Of a stretch of 64,000 nucleotides of DNA, positions 43,626 through 51,861 are shown piece by piece. The position numbers and the translations under genes are program-made. The DNA comes from Candidatus Gastranaerophilales bacterium (GTDB lineage: Bacteria > Cyanobacteriota > Vampirovibrionia > Gastranaerophilales > Gastranaerophilaceae). Where the stretch lies: contig CALUWC010000002.1 of the NCBI GenBank assembly GCA_944324395.1, positions 144,867 through 208,866 on the forward strand, written 5' to 3'. Under the pieces are notes generated by a model. It was not told the DNA's origin, searched no databases, and saw nothing but the letters and a program-made list of their open reading frames with translations. The number at the start of each line of letters is the position of its first letter. Within the stretch, counting starts at the first letter, position 1.

Positions 43626-43805
43626 ATGGGTAATATATTATCAATATTACAAGAAATATTTATGCTGAAAGAAAACGACAGTGTAAGAGTAGGATTATCT
43701 GAATTCAAAGAAACTAAAACACCGGTTGAAAAAAAATCTAAAAAAACAACTCATACACCCAAAGAACTTAAACTTTCAGATTTAATGAGAAGAGGAAGCT
43801 ACTAA
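43626..43805 (+). CDS. small basic protein, 59 residues
   Basis: The frame from ATG 43626 to TAA 43805 encodes MGNILSILQEIFMLKENDSV and on, an amphipathic N-terminal helix followed by a Lys/Thr-rich tail ending SDLMRRGSY. A perfect AGGAG lies 7 nt before the ATG and TATAAT at 43600-43605, so both expression signals are present. Its stop overlaps the end of the convergent HEAT-type gene. The function is unknown. It is short enough to be missed by length cut-offs. Confidence 0.6.
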   Translation: MGNILSILQEIFMLKENDSVRVGLSEFKETKTPVEKKSKKTTHTPKELKLSDLMRRGSY

Positions 43806-44476
43806 TCAGCCAATTTCTTTTTGTAACTCTGGTATACTTTTGCCAGAACACTAAGAGCATAAGCCTGAACAATTGTATTATTGTCCTCACAAGTTTCAGC
43901 CAGAGGAATTATACATTTTTCTAAATCCATACTATCAGAATCAGCAAGATTATAAATACAAGCAAGTGCAGAATTTCTCACAACCCAGTTTGAAGATTTT
44001 AAACTGTCTAAAATCCGGTTCTGAAGAATATTTCCATACCTGCAAATAGCAGATATAGCATTTTTACGAATTAAATCATTATCTTCTCCGATTTTATCAA
44101 ATAAAATATCAAAAGTTGTTTCATTTGGAAATTCTGCAAGAGCTGCAATTGCGGAGGCAGCAACATTTGAATTGGAAGAATTAACCTTATCTTGAATTAC
44201 AGAAAGAATAACAGAATCATAATCTTTGTTATTTGTGTATTTAGAAACTTTAGCTTTTCCGCTGCCTTTGCTGCCGTTTGGCAGAACATATGAAAATCCT
44301 GCTCTTACTACTGCATCTTTAGCTTCCTCAAGAGTTTTATACCTCAAAATGTCCGATCCCAGAGGATGAGGAATCTTTTGAACAACAGATTTGTTTGTAT
44401 TTTTCAACGGAATAGCATTGATTATATAATAGGTTTCATCATTTTTAACTTCTTCTTTTATTGCTATATACTGCAT
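43802..44476 (-). CDS. HEAT-repeat-like protein (II)
   Basis: The 224-residue protein has a beta-rich N-terminal part (IAIKEEVKNDETYYIINAIPL) and then HEAT-like repeats (AASAIAALAEFPNETTFDILFDKI, RKNAISAICRYGN, WVVRNSALACIYNLAD, TIVQAYALSVLAKVYQ). GAGGGAA precedes the ATG. It is 2 bp after the secreted protein gene at 44479 and thus the last gene of an envelope-protein operon. Confidence 0.7.
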   Translation of the reverse strand: MQYIAIKEEVKNDETYYIINAIPLKNTNKSVVQKIPHPLGSDILRYKTLEEAKDAVVRAGFSYVLPNGSKGSGKAKVSKYTNNKDYDSVILSVIQDKVNSSNSNVAASAIAALAEFPNETTFDILFDKIGEDNDLIRKNAISAICRYGNILQNRILDSLKSSNWVVRNSALACIYNLADSDSMDLEKCIIPLAETCEDNNTIVQAYALSVLAKVYQSYKKKLAD

Positions 44477-44478
44477 TA

Positions 44479-45078
44479 TTAAATTCCCTCATAAAATATA
44501 CTTTTATCAAGCTGTGCAAAAAATTCCTGATAAATCTCAGGATTATAAATTCTTATAACTCTTGTAGGTGCAGATTTTACAAACGAATACCCGTCAGCAT
44601 TCTGCAAAACTTTCTGTACTAAAACAAAACGAACTTTAGTTTTATTTTTCCCAAAACGTTCGACATCAACATTAGAATCAACAACAACAGTTTTATCTTT
44701 AAATTCATTACTCAATCGAATAGCCGGATCTGCAATATTGTAAGCTGTTGTGCCGTAAGTAAAGACAGCAAGAGTAGTATATGCCGCAACTAAAAATGAA
44801 TAACCTATTGCTCTGCCTTTACTTATATATCGTTTTTTATAATACTTTCTGGCTCTTAAATACCCCAGCTCAGGTTCAATTTCCTGTATTACAAACCCGC
44901 TGTCCTGCAAAGTATTAACGGCAGCCTTCATAACTCTATTTGTATCGGCAGTATCAAAAAAATGAGTTTCAACTTCTCTCCGCTGTAATTGCGAAAGAGG
45001 TTTAACCTTTTTTGCCAATACACAATTAGAAGATATAAATATTGCTATTAAAAATATTGATAGAAATCTCTTTATCAT
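44479..45078 (-). CDS. secreted protein, paralogue B
   Basis: The 199-residue protein has a signal peptide (MIKRFLSIFLIAIFISSNCVLA). The mature part starts LSQLQRREVETHFFDTADTNRVMKAAVNTLQDSGFVIQEIEPELGYLRARK. The block TxxxxVMKAAxNxLQDxGFVI is shared with the upstream gene, showing a duplicated family with long separation. A hydrophobic glycine-rich loop (SFLVAAYTTLAVFTYGTTAY) lies in the middle. It overlaps paralogue A by 4 bp (ATGA). Function unknown; probably a periplasmic or outer-membrane-associated protein. Confidence 0.72.
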   Translation of the reverse strand: MIKRFLSIFLIAIFISSNCVLAKKVKPLSQLQRREVETHFFDTADTNRVMKAAVNTLQDSGFVIQEIEPELGYLRARKYYKKRYISKGRAIGYSFLVAAYTTLAVFTYGTTAYNIADPAIRLSNEFKDKTVVVDSNVDVERFGKNKTKVRFVLVQKVLQNADGYSFVKSAPTRVIRIYNPEIYQEFFAQLDKSIFYEGI

Positions 45079-45599
45079 ATTTTTTGCTTCTGTAAAAATA
45101 TAGCCTTGTCAACCTTTGAAAAGAAATCTTGATAATATTTCTCATCATTTACATCATCGATAAACTGGGCATTACCGTATACATTAAGCAATTTTCGCTT
45201 AAAGTTAACCCTGACCTTCATACTTTTCCCGTATTCTGTAACATTTGCGGTTGTTTCAATAGTTGCAACTTTAACTCCGCTCCAATTTAATCTTGCTTTT
45301 GAGAATCCAAACTCTTTTGAAATATCAATATTAGGATCAGATGTATCAAAATCTTTTACCCCGTATATAAATCCGAGCAGTGGATTTGCATTATAAACAA
45401 TAAACCCTTCATCCTGCAAAACATTTAACATAGCTTTCATAACAAGCGGTTTATCAACAGTTTGATAAGTTCTGGTTTGGAATTGCCGTTTTTCAAGCTG
45501 CGTCATCGGTGTAATAATTGTTTCCTGCTGGCGTTTTTTGGCACAAACAGGTAATGCCGTACATAAAATAAGAAAAATCAATAATATTCGTTTAGTCAT
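45075..45599 (-). CDS. secreted protein, paralogue A
   Basis: The 174-residue protein has a signal peptide (MTKRILLIFLILCTALPVCA). It then has MTQLEKRQFQTRTYQTVDKPLVMKAMLNVLQDEGFIVYNANPLLGFIYG and a beta-rich C-terminal half. It shares the VMKAxLNxLQDEGF block and the YYQDFFSKVDKAIF end with paralogue B. The pattern of a conserved dominant motif followed by a small beta sheet resembles lipoprotein-type domains found in many diderms, but I cannot name the family. It is transcribed ahead of paralogue B. Confidence 0.72.
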   Translation of the reverse strand: MTKRILLIFLILCTALPVCAKKRQQETIITPMTQLEKRQFQTRTYQTVDKPLVMKAMLNVLQDEGFIVYNANPLLGFIYGVKDFDTSDPNIDISKEFGFSKARLNWSGVKVATIETTANVTEYGKSMKVRVNFKRKLLNVYGNAQFIDDVNDEKYYQDFFSKVDKAIFLQKQKI

Positions 45600-45704
45600 A
45601 ATTTATTTCCATAGTTAATATTGTATAAAGTTTGATAACAGATATATCCATTCAAAATAAGCATAAACTTATCAGCTTTATGCAGGCGGCACCATCAGAT
45701 AAAC

Positions 45705-45755
45705 AATCTCTTATAAGAGATTCTTCGGCTAAAGCCTCAGAATGACATATATCCT
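45705..45755. repeat. palindrome plus a dispersed-repeat-like sequence
   Basis: AATCTCTTATAAGAGATT (45705-45722) is a perfect 18-bp palindrome directly followed by CTTCGGCTAAAGCCTCAGAATGAC, which resembles common intergenic repeats of the form AGATTCTTCG...CAGAATGAC known in many genomes. Confidence 0.5.
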
Positions 45756-45786
45756 ACATTTGGTAAAACATTTACAATGTACTGAA

Positions 45787-45942
45787 TAATCTTGTGAACT
45801 CTAGGCAATCTTCGTTAACATTATTTACCCAGCTACGAAATAATCTTACAAACTTTAGACCGCTGTTAGTAATTACATTTACCCCGCTGCTAAATAATCT
45901 TACAAACTTTAAGCTGCTGTTAGTAATTACATTTACCCCCTA
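45787..45942. repeat. 54-bp tandem repeat, three copies
   Basis: Copies are at 45787-45840 (diverged), 45841-45894 and 45895-45942 (shortened). Each starts TAATCTTACAAACTTTA and ends with a GTTAGTAATTACATTTACCCC-type motif. The third copy ends at the stop codon of the BamE-like gene. The same terminal motif occurs elsewhere in the window (deoC end, 58250-58275). Confidence 0.8.
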
Positions 45943-46437
45943 GAAGGTACTCATGTGATAAGAAAATGAAGCAACATTTTTCTTATCATCGAATTTCAGA
46001 ACTACAGTCAGAGTTTTCTGAACAGATTGAACAGTACCGCCGTTTTTATTATATCCAACAGAACCAAGTCCGCCGCCGAATCCGCCGGAGCCAAAACCGC
46101 CGCCAAGTCCTCCTATTCCGACTCCAAAACCAGAATTACCATAAGCGGTAATTGATGAAACCTTGTCATAAACCCAGGTTTCACGACCGTCAGCATCTTG
46201 AGTGACAATATTCGGGGCCCCAAGAACAGCTGCAACATCAGCTTGAGAAGTTCCGACTTTAATCTCTTTTTGAACTGTACCAAGCGTCATTTGCTGTTCT
46301 TTCACCGGTGTTGTCATTTGAATCTGGCATTTTTCAGGGTGTTTTCTGCATTTTCTGCTCATTTTGGGAGAATCATTTATTGCCGCAGCGGGCAGCACAA
46401 TCCCCAATACCAACAGAGAAACCAATAATTTTTTCAT
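45940..46437 (-). CDS. secreted BamE/OmlA-like protein with glycine-rich insert
   Basis: The 165-residue protein has a signal peptide (MKKLLVSLLVLGIVLPAAA). The rest matches the SmpA/OmlA (BamE) pattern: VQKEIKVGTSQADVAAVLGAPNIV, then TWVYDK and a final VVLKFDDKKNVASFSYH. An unusual glycine-rich segment (GFGVGIGGLGGGFGSGGFGG) is inserted between the two halves. BamE helps outer-membrane protein assembly; this may be a distant relative. AAGGAA precedes the ATG. The downstream 54-bp repeats begin at its stop codon. Confidence 0.75.
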   Translation of the reverse strand: MKKLLVSLLVLGIVLPAAAINDSPKMSRKCRKHPEKCQIQMTTPVKEQQMTLGTVQKEIKVGTSQADVAAVLGAPNIVTQDADGRETWVYDKVSSITAYGNSGFGVGIGGLGGGFGSGGFGGGLGSVGYNKNGGTVQSVQKTLTVVLKFDDKKNVASFSYHMSTF

Positions 46438-46520
46438 AACATATTCCTTCCTAGCTACATAATCATAATAACGTTTTCAAAGTAAAATTTCAATATTTAT
46501 AAAGAAAATTTTAATAAAGA

Positions 46521-46555
46521 TTGACATATTATTAAATTTCATTATAAAAAATATA
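46521..46555 (+). promoter_or_regulatory. consensus leaderless promoter
   Basis: TTGACA (46521-46526), a 16-bp spacer and TATAAA (46543-46548) predict a start at 46555, exactly the A of the ATG. This is the clearest example of a leaderless promoter in the window, with a near-consensus -35. Confidence 0.65.
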
Positions 46556-47082
46556 TGAAAAATTTACTGATATTAGTACTAAGTATTTGTACAATATTAC
46601 CCGCAAATGCAGGAATTATAACAGGCGGAATTGAATATAATACAAATTCTGCAAGGGAAGAACTCAACCGAACAGAACCGGTAAAAATCCCGGAAGATTT
46701 GCTATATGCAAATATAAAAGATAAAAACAGAGATGAAAACCTTTCAAATCTTTTAAAGGGGAAAACCGAATTAATCGACAGAACACTCGCATATTTTTCT
46801 GACAGAAGCTACGGAGTTATTTATAAAAAAGATACTGCACATGTATGGTATTACAACAATAGAGGAGAATTAACTCATGCTGAAGTCAAAAATTCTTTAA
46901 AATACCCTTACAAAACGTATAAATATTCAAAAGACAATAGACTCGTAAATATGAGTCTGCGTATATCAAAAAATGAAACATACATATTCAATCCTGACGG
47001 TAAACTGATTGCCCGCTGGCTCGGAAAATATTGTTATGACGAAAACAATAATATTGTAATGAGCAGAAAAATTTTAGAATAA
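46555..47082 (+). CDS. secreted protein of unknown function
   Basis: The 175-residue protein has a signal peptide (MKNLLILVLSICTILPANA). The mature part is beta-rich with repeated short strands (VWYYNNRGELTHAEVKNSLKYPYKTYKYSKDNRLVNMSLR and TYIFNPDGKLIARW), reminiscent of small strand-turn repeats seen in RHS- or MORN-like proteins. No catalytic motif. The gene has the consensus leaderless promoter at 46521-46555 and no ribosome binding site. Confidence 0.7.
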   Translation: MKNLLILVLSICTILPANAGIITGGIEYNTNSAREELNRTEPVKIPEDLLYANIKDKNRDENLSNLLKGKTELIDRTLAYFSDRSYGVIYKKDTAHVWYYNNRGELTHAEVKNSLKYPYKTYKYSKDNRLVNMSLRISKNETYIFNPDGKLIARWLGKYCYDENNNIVMSRKILE

Positions 47083-47089
47083 TAAAAAG

Positions 47090-48568
47090 CTAACGATTAT
47101 TTAAAATATTTTTCAAATCGGCTTCCAACAAATCAAATACACTCTGCCAATTCCCCGGAGAACTCTGTCTGTATATTTTCACACTGTCATACCAGTCGCA
47201 GCGGGACAAATCCATATGCCATCTCCAGTTATAAATATAAGGAAGCAGAACCATACAAGGTTTGTTCATTGCACCTGCAAGATGTACAAGCGACGTATCA
47301 TTTGAAATAATTAAATCCATATTATCCAAAGCCCCTGCTGTATCTGAAAAATTCGAAAAAGTTGATCCTAAATCAACAACATCATATTTATCTTTGAATT
47401 TTTCAAACTCTTCAGAACCTTCAAGTGTCTGGCAGGAATAGAACTTTGTATTTGGAAGCTCAAACAATCTGTAAAAATCTTCTACATGTAAAACTCTCTG
47501 CTTGTCATAAAATGTATTACCCTGCCATTTTATACCAATTTTAAATTTGTCATTATTGAAATACCTGTCTTTATAATATTGAACCTTAGCAGGATTAGCT
47601 TTCAAATAACCGTCATCATGATGAATAAAAAGATTATCTTCATATGCTTTTAGAACATACGGAACACTCAAAAACGGTATATGATAATCAAAATCTATTT
47701 CACTTTCGAAATCAAAAATTTCAAGAACTTCAGCCCCGTATGAATTTTCTCTAAACAATGGAGCAAGTTCTCTTTGAGGTTTTATAATAACTTTTTTAGC
47801 CATAGATGTAAGAATCGGCATAAAACGGTACAGCATCAACATATCGCCATATCCGGCTTCATAGTAGGTAAACAGAACTTTATCTTTAAGATCTTCGCCT
47901 TTCCACTCAGGACGTTCTTTCATAAGATGCGGATATATTTTTTCCTGAGAAACAATTGCACTTTTTTTACACAAACGAGCTTCAAAATTTTTTAACCCGT
48001 CTTTATAATCTTTAATCTGCATCTGAGCAAGAGCAAGATAATATGTAGATTCCCAATCATCAGGATTTAATTCGATAGTTTTTTTGTAATATTCAACAGC
48101 TTTATACGTATTATTTTCATTCATTGCAAGATATGCAAGGTTGAAATAGGATTCATAGCCGTCAGGATTTATTTCTAAAGATTTGTTATATGCTTGTACT
48201 GCTTTGGCAAGATTTCCCGAATCTTTATATGCCATAGCAAGATGAAAAAAGTTTTCATAAGTCGGAGAATATTTTGCAATATCTTCGTATAATGAAACAG
48301 CCTTCTGAAAATCACCTTTTGAATAATAAAGCCTTGCCAAATTTTCAAGATAATACATTCTCGGTTCAATTTTAATAGCTTTCTGAATACAATTTTCGGA
48401 CTCCTCATATTTCTGAGCCTGACAGTATAAAACCCCGAGCAAATCCCACACTTCTGCATTTTCAGGTTCATCACTGAGTATTTCTTTATACAAATCTCTG
48501 GCTGCAGTTAATTGACCATCATTATGCAAATCGAACGCTTTTTGAAATTTTTCTGATTTTTGCGGCAT
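47090..48568 (-). CDS. TPR protein with C-terminal GT9-like glycosyltransferase domain
   Basis: The 492-residue protein has an N-terminal TPR array from residue 1 to about 210 (AFDLHNDGQLTAARDLYKEILSDEPENAEVWDLLG and following). A glycosyltransferase-type domain follows, with FTYYEAGYGDMLMLYRF, KIGIKWQGNTFYDKQR, LIISNDTSLVHLAGAMNKPCMVLLP and CDWYDS, which resembles GT9/heptosyltransferase-like and SPINDLY-like proteins. The SNDTSLVHLAGA motif is typical of nucleotide-sugar binding in these families. It could glycosylate a protein, perhaps flagellin, or lipid. GGGGTG precedes the ATG. Confidence 0.8.
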   Translation of the reverse strand: MPQKSEKFQKAFDLHNDGQLTAARDLYKEILSDEPENAEVWDLLGVLYCQAQKYEESENCIQKAIKIEPRMYYLENLARLYYSKGDFQKAVSLYEDIAKYSPTYENFFHLAMAYKDSGNLAKAVQAYNKSLEINPDGYESYFNLAYLAMNENNTYKAVEYYKKTIELNPDDWESTYYLALAQMQIKDYKDGLKNFEARLCKKSAIVSQEKIYPHLMKERPEWKGEDLKDKVLFTYYEAGYGDMLMLYRFMPILTSMAKKVIIKPQRELAPLFRENSYGAEVLEIFDFESEIDFDYHIPFLSVPYVLKAYEDNLFIHHDDGYLKANPAKVQYYKDRYFNNDKFKIGIKWQGNTFYDKQRVLHVEDFYRLFELPNTKFYSCQTLEGSEEFEKFKDKYDVVDLGSTFSNFSDTAGALDNMDLIISNDTSLVHLAGAMNKPCMVLLPYIYNWRWHMDLSRCDWYDSVKIYRQSSPGNWQSVFDLLEADLKNILNNR

Positions 48569-48584
48569 CTAAGCACCCCTATAT

Positions 48585-49595
48585 TTATAAATCAATACCA
48601 AAAATACTGAACAATTTATTTATATGAAAGACATTATATTGAAATATTAAACCGGTAAGAGAACTTATGACAACTAAAATTGAAAGAATAATTGCAGTAT
48701 CTTTTTTGTCATGATTTTTATTAAACAAAACAAGCAGCCCTAAACCGCCCGAAGTTGATAATCCGGCAATCAAAGAACCAAAGCTGATTGTATGTTTTAA
48801 AAACAGAATTGTTAACATAACTGATATTGCACAGTTAGGAATTAACCCTACAAAAGAAACAAGAACAGGCTGCAGCGGAGAATTCATAAGACAATATTTT
48901 GCAAGATTATCTTCAGTTCCGACTTTATCTATAACAAATCCTAAAATTACAGACACAATAAGGATAAAAATAAAAATATTAAAAGTATGCTTCAACGGGT
49001 GCAGCCAAAATTCCTTTGTTTTAGTTGCATCGGAAAGTTTATGATGGCAGCATCCTTCCTCTTGTTCAATTTCTTTTTCTACAGTAACTTTCAATTCTTC
49101 TATCGGAGGTTCTTTTGCTTTATAAGTAACCAGAACATCAACAATATACCCGACAACAACCGCAAGAATAATTTTAACCAGTACTATCGGTAAAATCAAA
49201 TATATTTTTGCCGGATCGGCAAGCAAAACAGGAATAGCTTCATCTGATGTAGCAATATAAACAGCAAGCAGAGTACCTCTGCTTAATATCCGTCTTACAT
49301 ACAGGGTGCTTGCAATAACAGAAAATCCGCACTGTGGAATTGATGCAAAAAGACTGCCGAAAACAGGTCCGACTTTTTTCATAAAAAACACCAAAAGGTG
49401 CTTTTTCTTAGCAAAATACTGTTCTATAACTTCAATCAGCAAGAATACAACAAATAAAAACGGAACAAGATTTAAACTGTCAATCAAAGCTTCTTTTAAA
49501 AAATCCGGCAAAAAAGTTATAGGTTCAATTAAATGTTCCGGTAAAGAAAACATAACATTAAAAACTGAATATATTGAATTTAAAAAGCTTTGCAT
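48585..49595 (-). CDS. 10-TM putative heavy-metal exporter (ArsP_2-like), paralogue B
   Basis: The 336-residue membrane protein has about ten hydrophobic segments in two halves. Both halves have the signature P-x-C-G-x-S / IPNCA (ASIPQCGFSVIAS and GLIPNCAISVM). A cytoplasmic loop between the halves carries GCCHHKLS, a Cys-Cys-His-His cluster likely to bind metal. The pattern matches the ArsP_2-type putative metal exporter family. It is 9 bp after paralogue A; the two probably form a pair or heterodimer. Confidence 0.78.
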   Translation of the reverse strand: MQSFLNSIYSVFNVMFSLPEHLIEPITFLPDFLKEALIDSLNLVPFLFVVFLLIEVIEQYFAKKKHLLVFFMKKVGPVFGSLFASIPQCGFSVIASTLYVRRILSRGTLLAVYIATSDEAIPVLLADPAKIYLILPIVLVKIILAVVVGYIVDVLVTYKAKEPPIEELKVTVEKEIEQEEGCCHHKLSDATKTKEFWLHPLKHTFNIFIFILIVSVILGFVIDKVGTEDNLAKYCLMNSPLQPVLVSFVGLIPNCAISVMLTILFLKHTISFGSLIAGLSTSGGLGLLVLFNKNHDKKDTAIILSILVVISSLTGLIFQYNVFHINKLFSIFGIDL

Positions 49596-49604
49596 AAATC
49601 TCCC

Positions 49605-50582
49605 TTATTCAAAATAAGCCTGTATCATATCAACAAGCTGCATATTATAATATATGAACAATCCTGTTAAAATACCTGAAATTAAAAGTACAATAGTGAT
49701 AAAAGTATTATCATTGTTATTTCTGTTTCGTTTAAGAAGAGCCGTAAGTCCCAAACCTGTAACTGTTGTCAAACCGGCAATTAAAGAAGGAAAACTAATG
49801 ATACCTTTGATAAATGCCAGCATTATAAATACTGAAACAACACAATTAGGAACAATTCCCAGAGCCGCAACAGCAACAACCTGAAGCGGCGAATCAATCA
49901 TCAAAAATGATGCTAAATTCTCTACACTTCCAAAGCCAAGAATTACACAGTTGAAAAATGCCAGACACAAAAATGTAAACATAAACATATTAAATGTATG
50001 TGTCAGAGGATGCATCCACCAATAAGGAACGGAATCTGATGTACAAATCCTGTGATGGCAGCAAGCAGGTTCATTCAAATCAACATTTATAGCATTGATG
50101 TCTTCGGTTACCTGACGTTTGAATATAAACATTAAATCCACTGTATATGCAACAATTATACCTGCTGCAATTTTAATAATAATTATCGGAATTATAAGTA
50201 ATGCTTTGCTTAAATCCATAAATAATAAGGGAAGAGCATCATCAGAACAAGTAATTAAAAATGCCAGCAAAGTACCTCTTGAAAACATTTTTCTTGAATA
50301 AAACGTACTTGCCATAACCTGATATCCGCATTCGGGAATAATAGATATTGCAGCACCAAATAACGGCCCAAATCTTTTAACAAGTTTTATAAATAATTGA
50401 ATATGAGTCAGAAAAAATCTTTCGAGTAATTCTATACCATAATACAAAATATACAGCCATGGAATAAAATTAACACTTGAAATAAGAGCCTCTCTTATAT
50501 ATGCCGGCAAAAATGTACATTGATTTATTAAAAATGCCGGGACACCCAAAACTTCCTGTATATTATGCAGTATCTGTTCCAT
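49605..50582 (-). CDS. 10-TM putative heavy-metal exporter (ArsP_2-like), paralogue A
   Basis: The 325-residue protein has the same layout as the gene at 48585: SIIPECGYQVMAS in the first half, GIVPNCVVSVFIM in the second, and ACCHHRICTSD in the central loop. Residues around the duplicated motifs (SRGTLLAFLITCSDDALP versus SRGTLLAVYIATSDEAIP) are clearly related. It is the first gene of the pair. Transported ion unknown; arsenic or a transition metal are the family's usual assignments. Confidence 0.78.
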   Translation of the reverse strand: MEQILHNIQEVLGVPAFLINQCTFLPAYIREALISSVNFIPWLYILYYGIELLERFFLTHIQLFIKLVKRFGPLFGAAISIIPECGYQVMASTFYSRKMFSRGTLLAFLITCSDDALPLLFMDLSKALLIIPIIIIKIAAGIIVAYTVDLMFIFKRQVTEDINAINVDLNEPACCHHRICTSDSVPYWWMHPLTHTFNMFMFTFLCLAFFNCVILGFGSVENLASFLMIDSPLQVVAVAALGIVPNCVVSVFIMLAFIKGIISFPSLIAGLTTVTGLGLTALLKRNRNNNDNTFITIVLLISGILTGLFIYYNMQLVDMIQAYFE

Positions 50583-50687
50583 AAATTCTTAAATCCTATT
50601 ACTATATTCCTTTAATTATATTAACATAATTGAAATAAACTTGTATCAAATACTTGAAGGATATAATATAAAATTTTGGAAAATAAT

Positions 50688-50716
50688 TTGAAGAATTTAA
50701 AATTTTGTCCTATACT
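50688..50716 (+). promoter_or_regulatory. promoter of alr, 3-4 nt leader
   Basis: TTGAAG (50688-50693), 17 bp and TATACT (50711-50716) predict a start at about 50723, only 4 nt before the ATG at 50727. No ribosome binding site is seen. Confidence 0.55.
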
Positions 50717-50726
50717 AAAAGCTGCT

Positions 50727-51857
50727 ATGAAAAATACTAGACAAACAAATATAAATATCCACAGAGATGCCTGGGTTGAAATTAACATATCAAATTTAGA
50801 GCATAATATAAAAGAAATTAAAAAAAATGTACCGGAAGGCATAAAACTTCTCGGAGTTGTAAAAGCTGATGCATACGGTCATGGTGCAGTTATGCTTGCC
50901 CCTACAATACTTGCAAGCGGGATTGATATGCTCGGAGTCGCATCAATTGATGAAGGAGTTGATCTGCGTCAGGCAAAAATCAATTGTGAAATTCTTGTAC
51001 TGGGTGCAGTTCCTGTTTGGGCTGTCGAAAGTGCCGTAAAAAATGATTTAAGTATCGCAATATTTTCCGCTGAACATATCAAAGCCTGTGAACAGGCATA
51101 TATAAGAACAGGAATTAAACCCAAAGTTCATATAAAACTCGATACTGGAATGAACAGAATCGGAGTAAGATGCGAAGATGCTATTGAATTTATCAAAAAG
51201 GTACAATCTCTTGATTACATAAATCTGCAGGGAATATTTACACATCTTGCCGCAGCGGAAGAACTTGATAAAGCAAACGAACAAATTCAAAAATGGAACA
51301 GAGTTATAAATAATATTAATACAGACGGTCTATTATTACACATACTAAATACCGCCGGCACAATATGCTATGATGTACCAAATTCTAACATGAGGCGAGT
51401 AGGAATTGCTCTATACGGGTTATATCCTGATTTTCCTCCAAATGTAAAATTCAGAAAACCTGATTTAAAACAATTAATTTCACTCAAAGGAAGAATCGTA
51501 AATATTCATACAGCAAAAGACGGTGAAGGCGTAAGTTATTGTCATACATATACTGCCAGAGGTGATAGAACAATTGCAACCGTTCCGGTAGGATATGCCG
51601 ATGGAGTTCCGAGATTACTTTCAAACAAAATTAAAGGAGTAGTTAACGGAGTTGAAGTTCCGCAGGTCGGAAACATTACAATGGATCAAATGATGTTTGA
51701 TATTACCGGAACAAACGCTAAAATCGGTGATATAATAACTTTGCTTGATGAAAATCATTCCATAGATGAATGGGCAAAAATACTTAACACCATAAATTAT
51801 GAACTTACATGCCGGCTAAAAGTACGTCTGCCTAGAGTTTATACAAGAGGAGAGTAA
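50727..51857 (+). CDS. alr: alanine racemase
   Basis: The protein has 376 residues from ATG 50727. Alr makes D-alanine for peptidoglycan with PLP. The N-terminal TIM barrel has AWVEINISNLEHNIK, PLP Lys46 in VVKADAYGHG and KLDTGMNRIG. The C-terminal domain has GVSYCHTYTA (second catalytic base Tyr), VPVGYADGVPR and NITMDQMMFD. An open TTG at 50676 would include the promoter, so the later ATG is chosen. lpd follows after 4 bp, sharing the transcript. Confidence 0.95.
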   Translation: MKNTRQTNINIHRDAWVEINISNLEHNIKEIKKNVPEGIKLLGVVKADAYGHGAVMLAPTILASGIDMLGVASIDEGVDLRQAKINCEILVLGAVPVWAVESAVKNDLSIAIFSAEHIKACEQAYIRTGIKPKVHIKLDTGMNRIGVRCEDAIEFIKKVQSLDYINLQGIFTHLAAAEELDKANEQIQKWNRVINNINTDGLLLHILNTAGTICYDVPNSNMRRVGIALYGLYPDFPPNVKFRKPDLKQLISLKGRIVNIHTAKDGEGVSYCHTYTARGDRTIATVPVGYADGVPRLLSNKIKGVVNGVEVPQVGNITMDQMMFDITGTNAKIGDIITLLDENHSIDEWAKILNTINYELTCRLKVRLPRVYTRGE

Positions 51858-51861
51858 ATAA

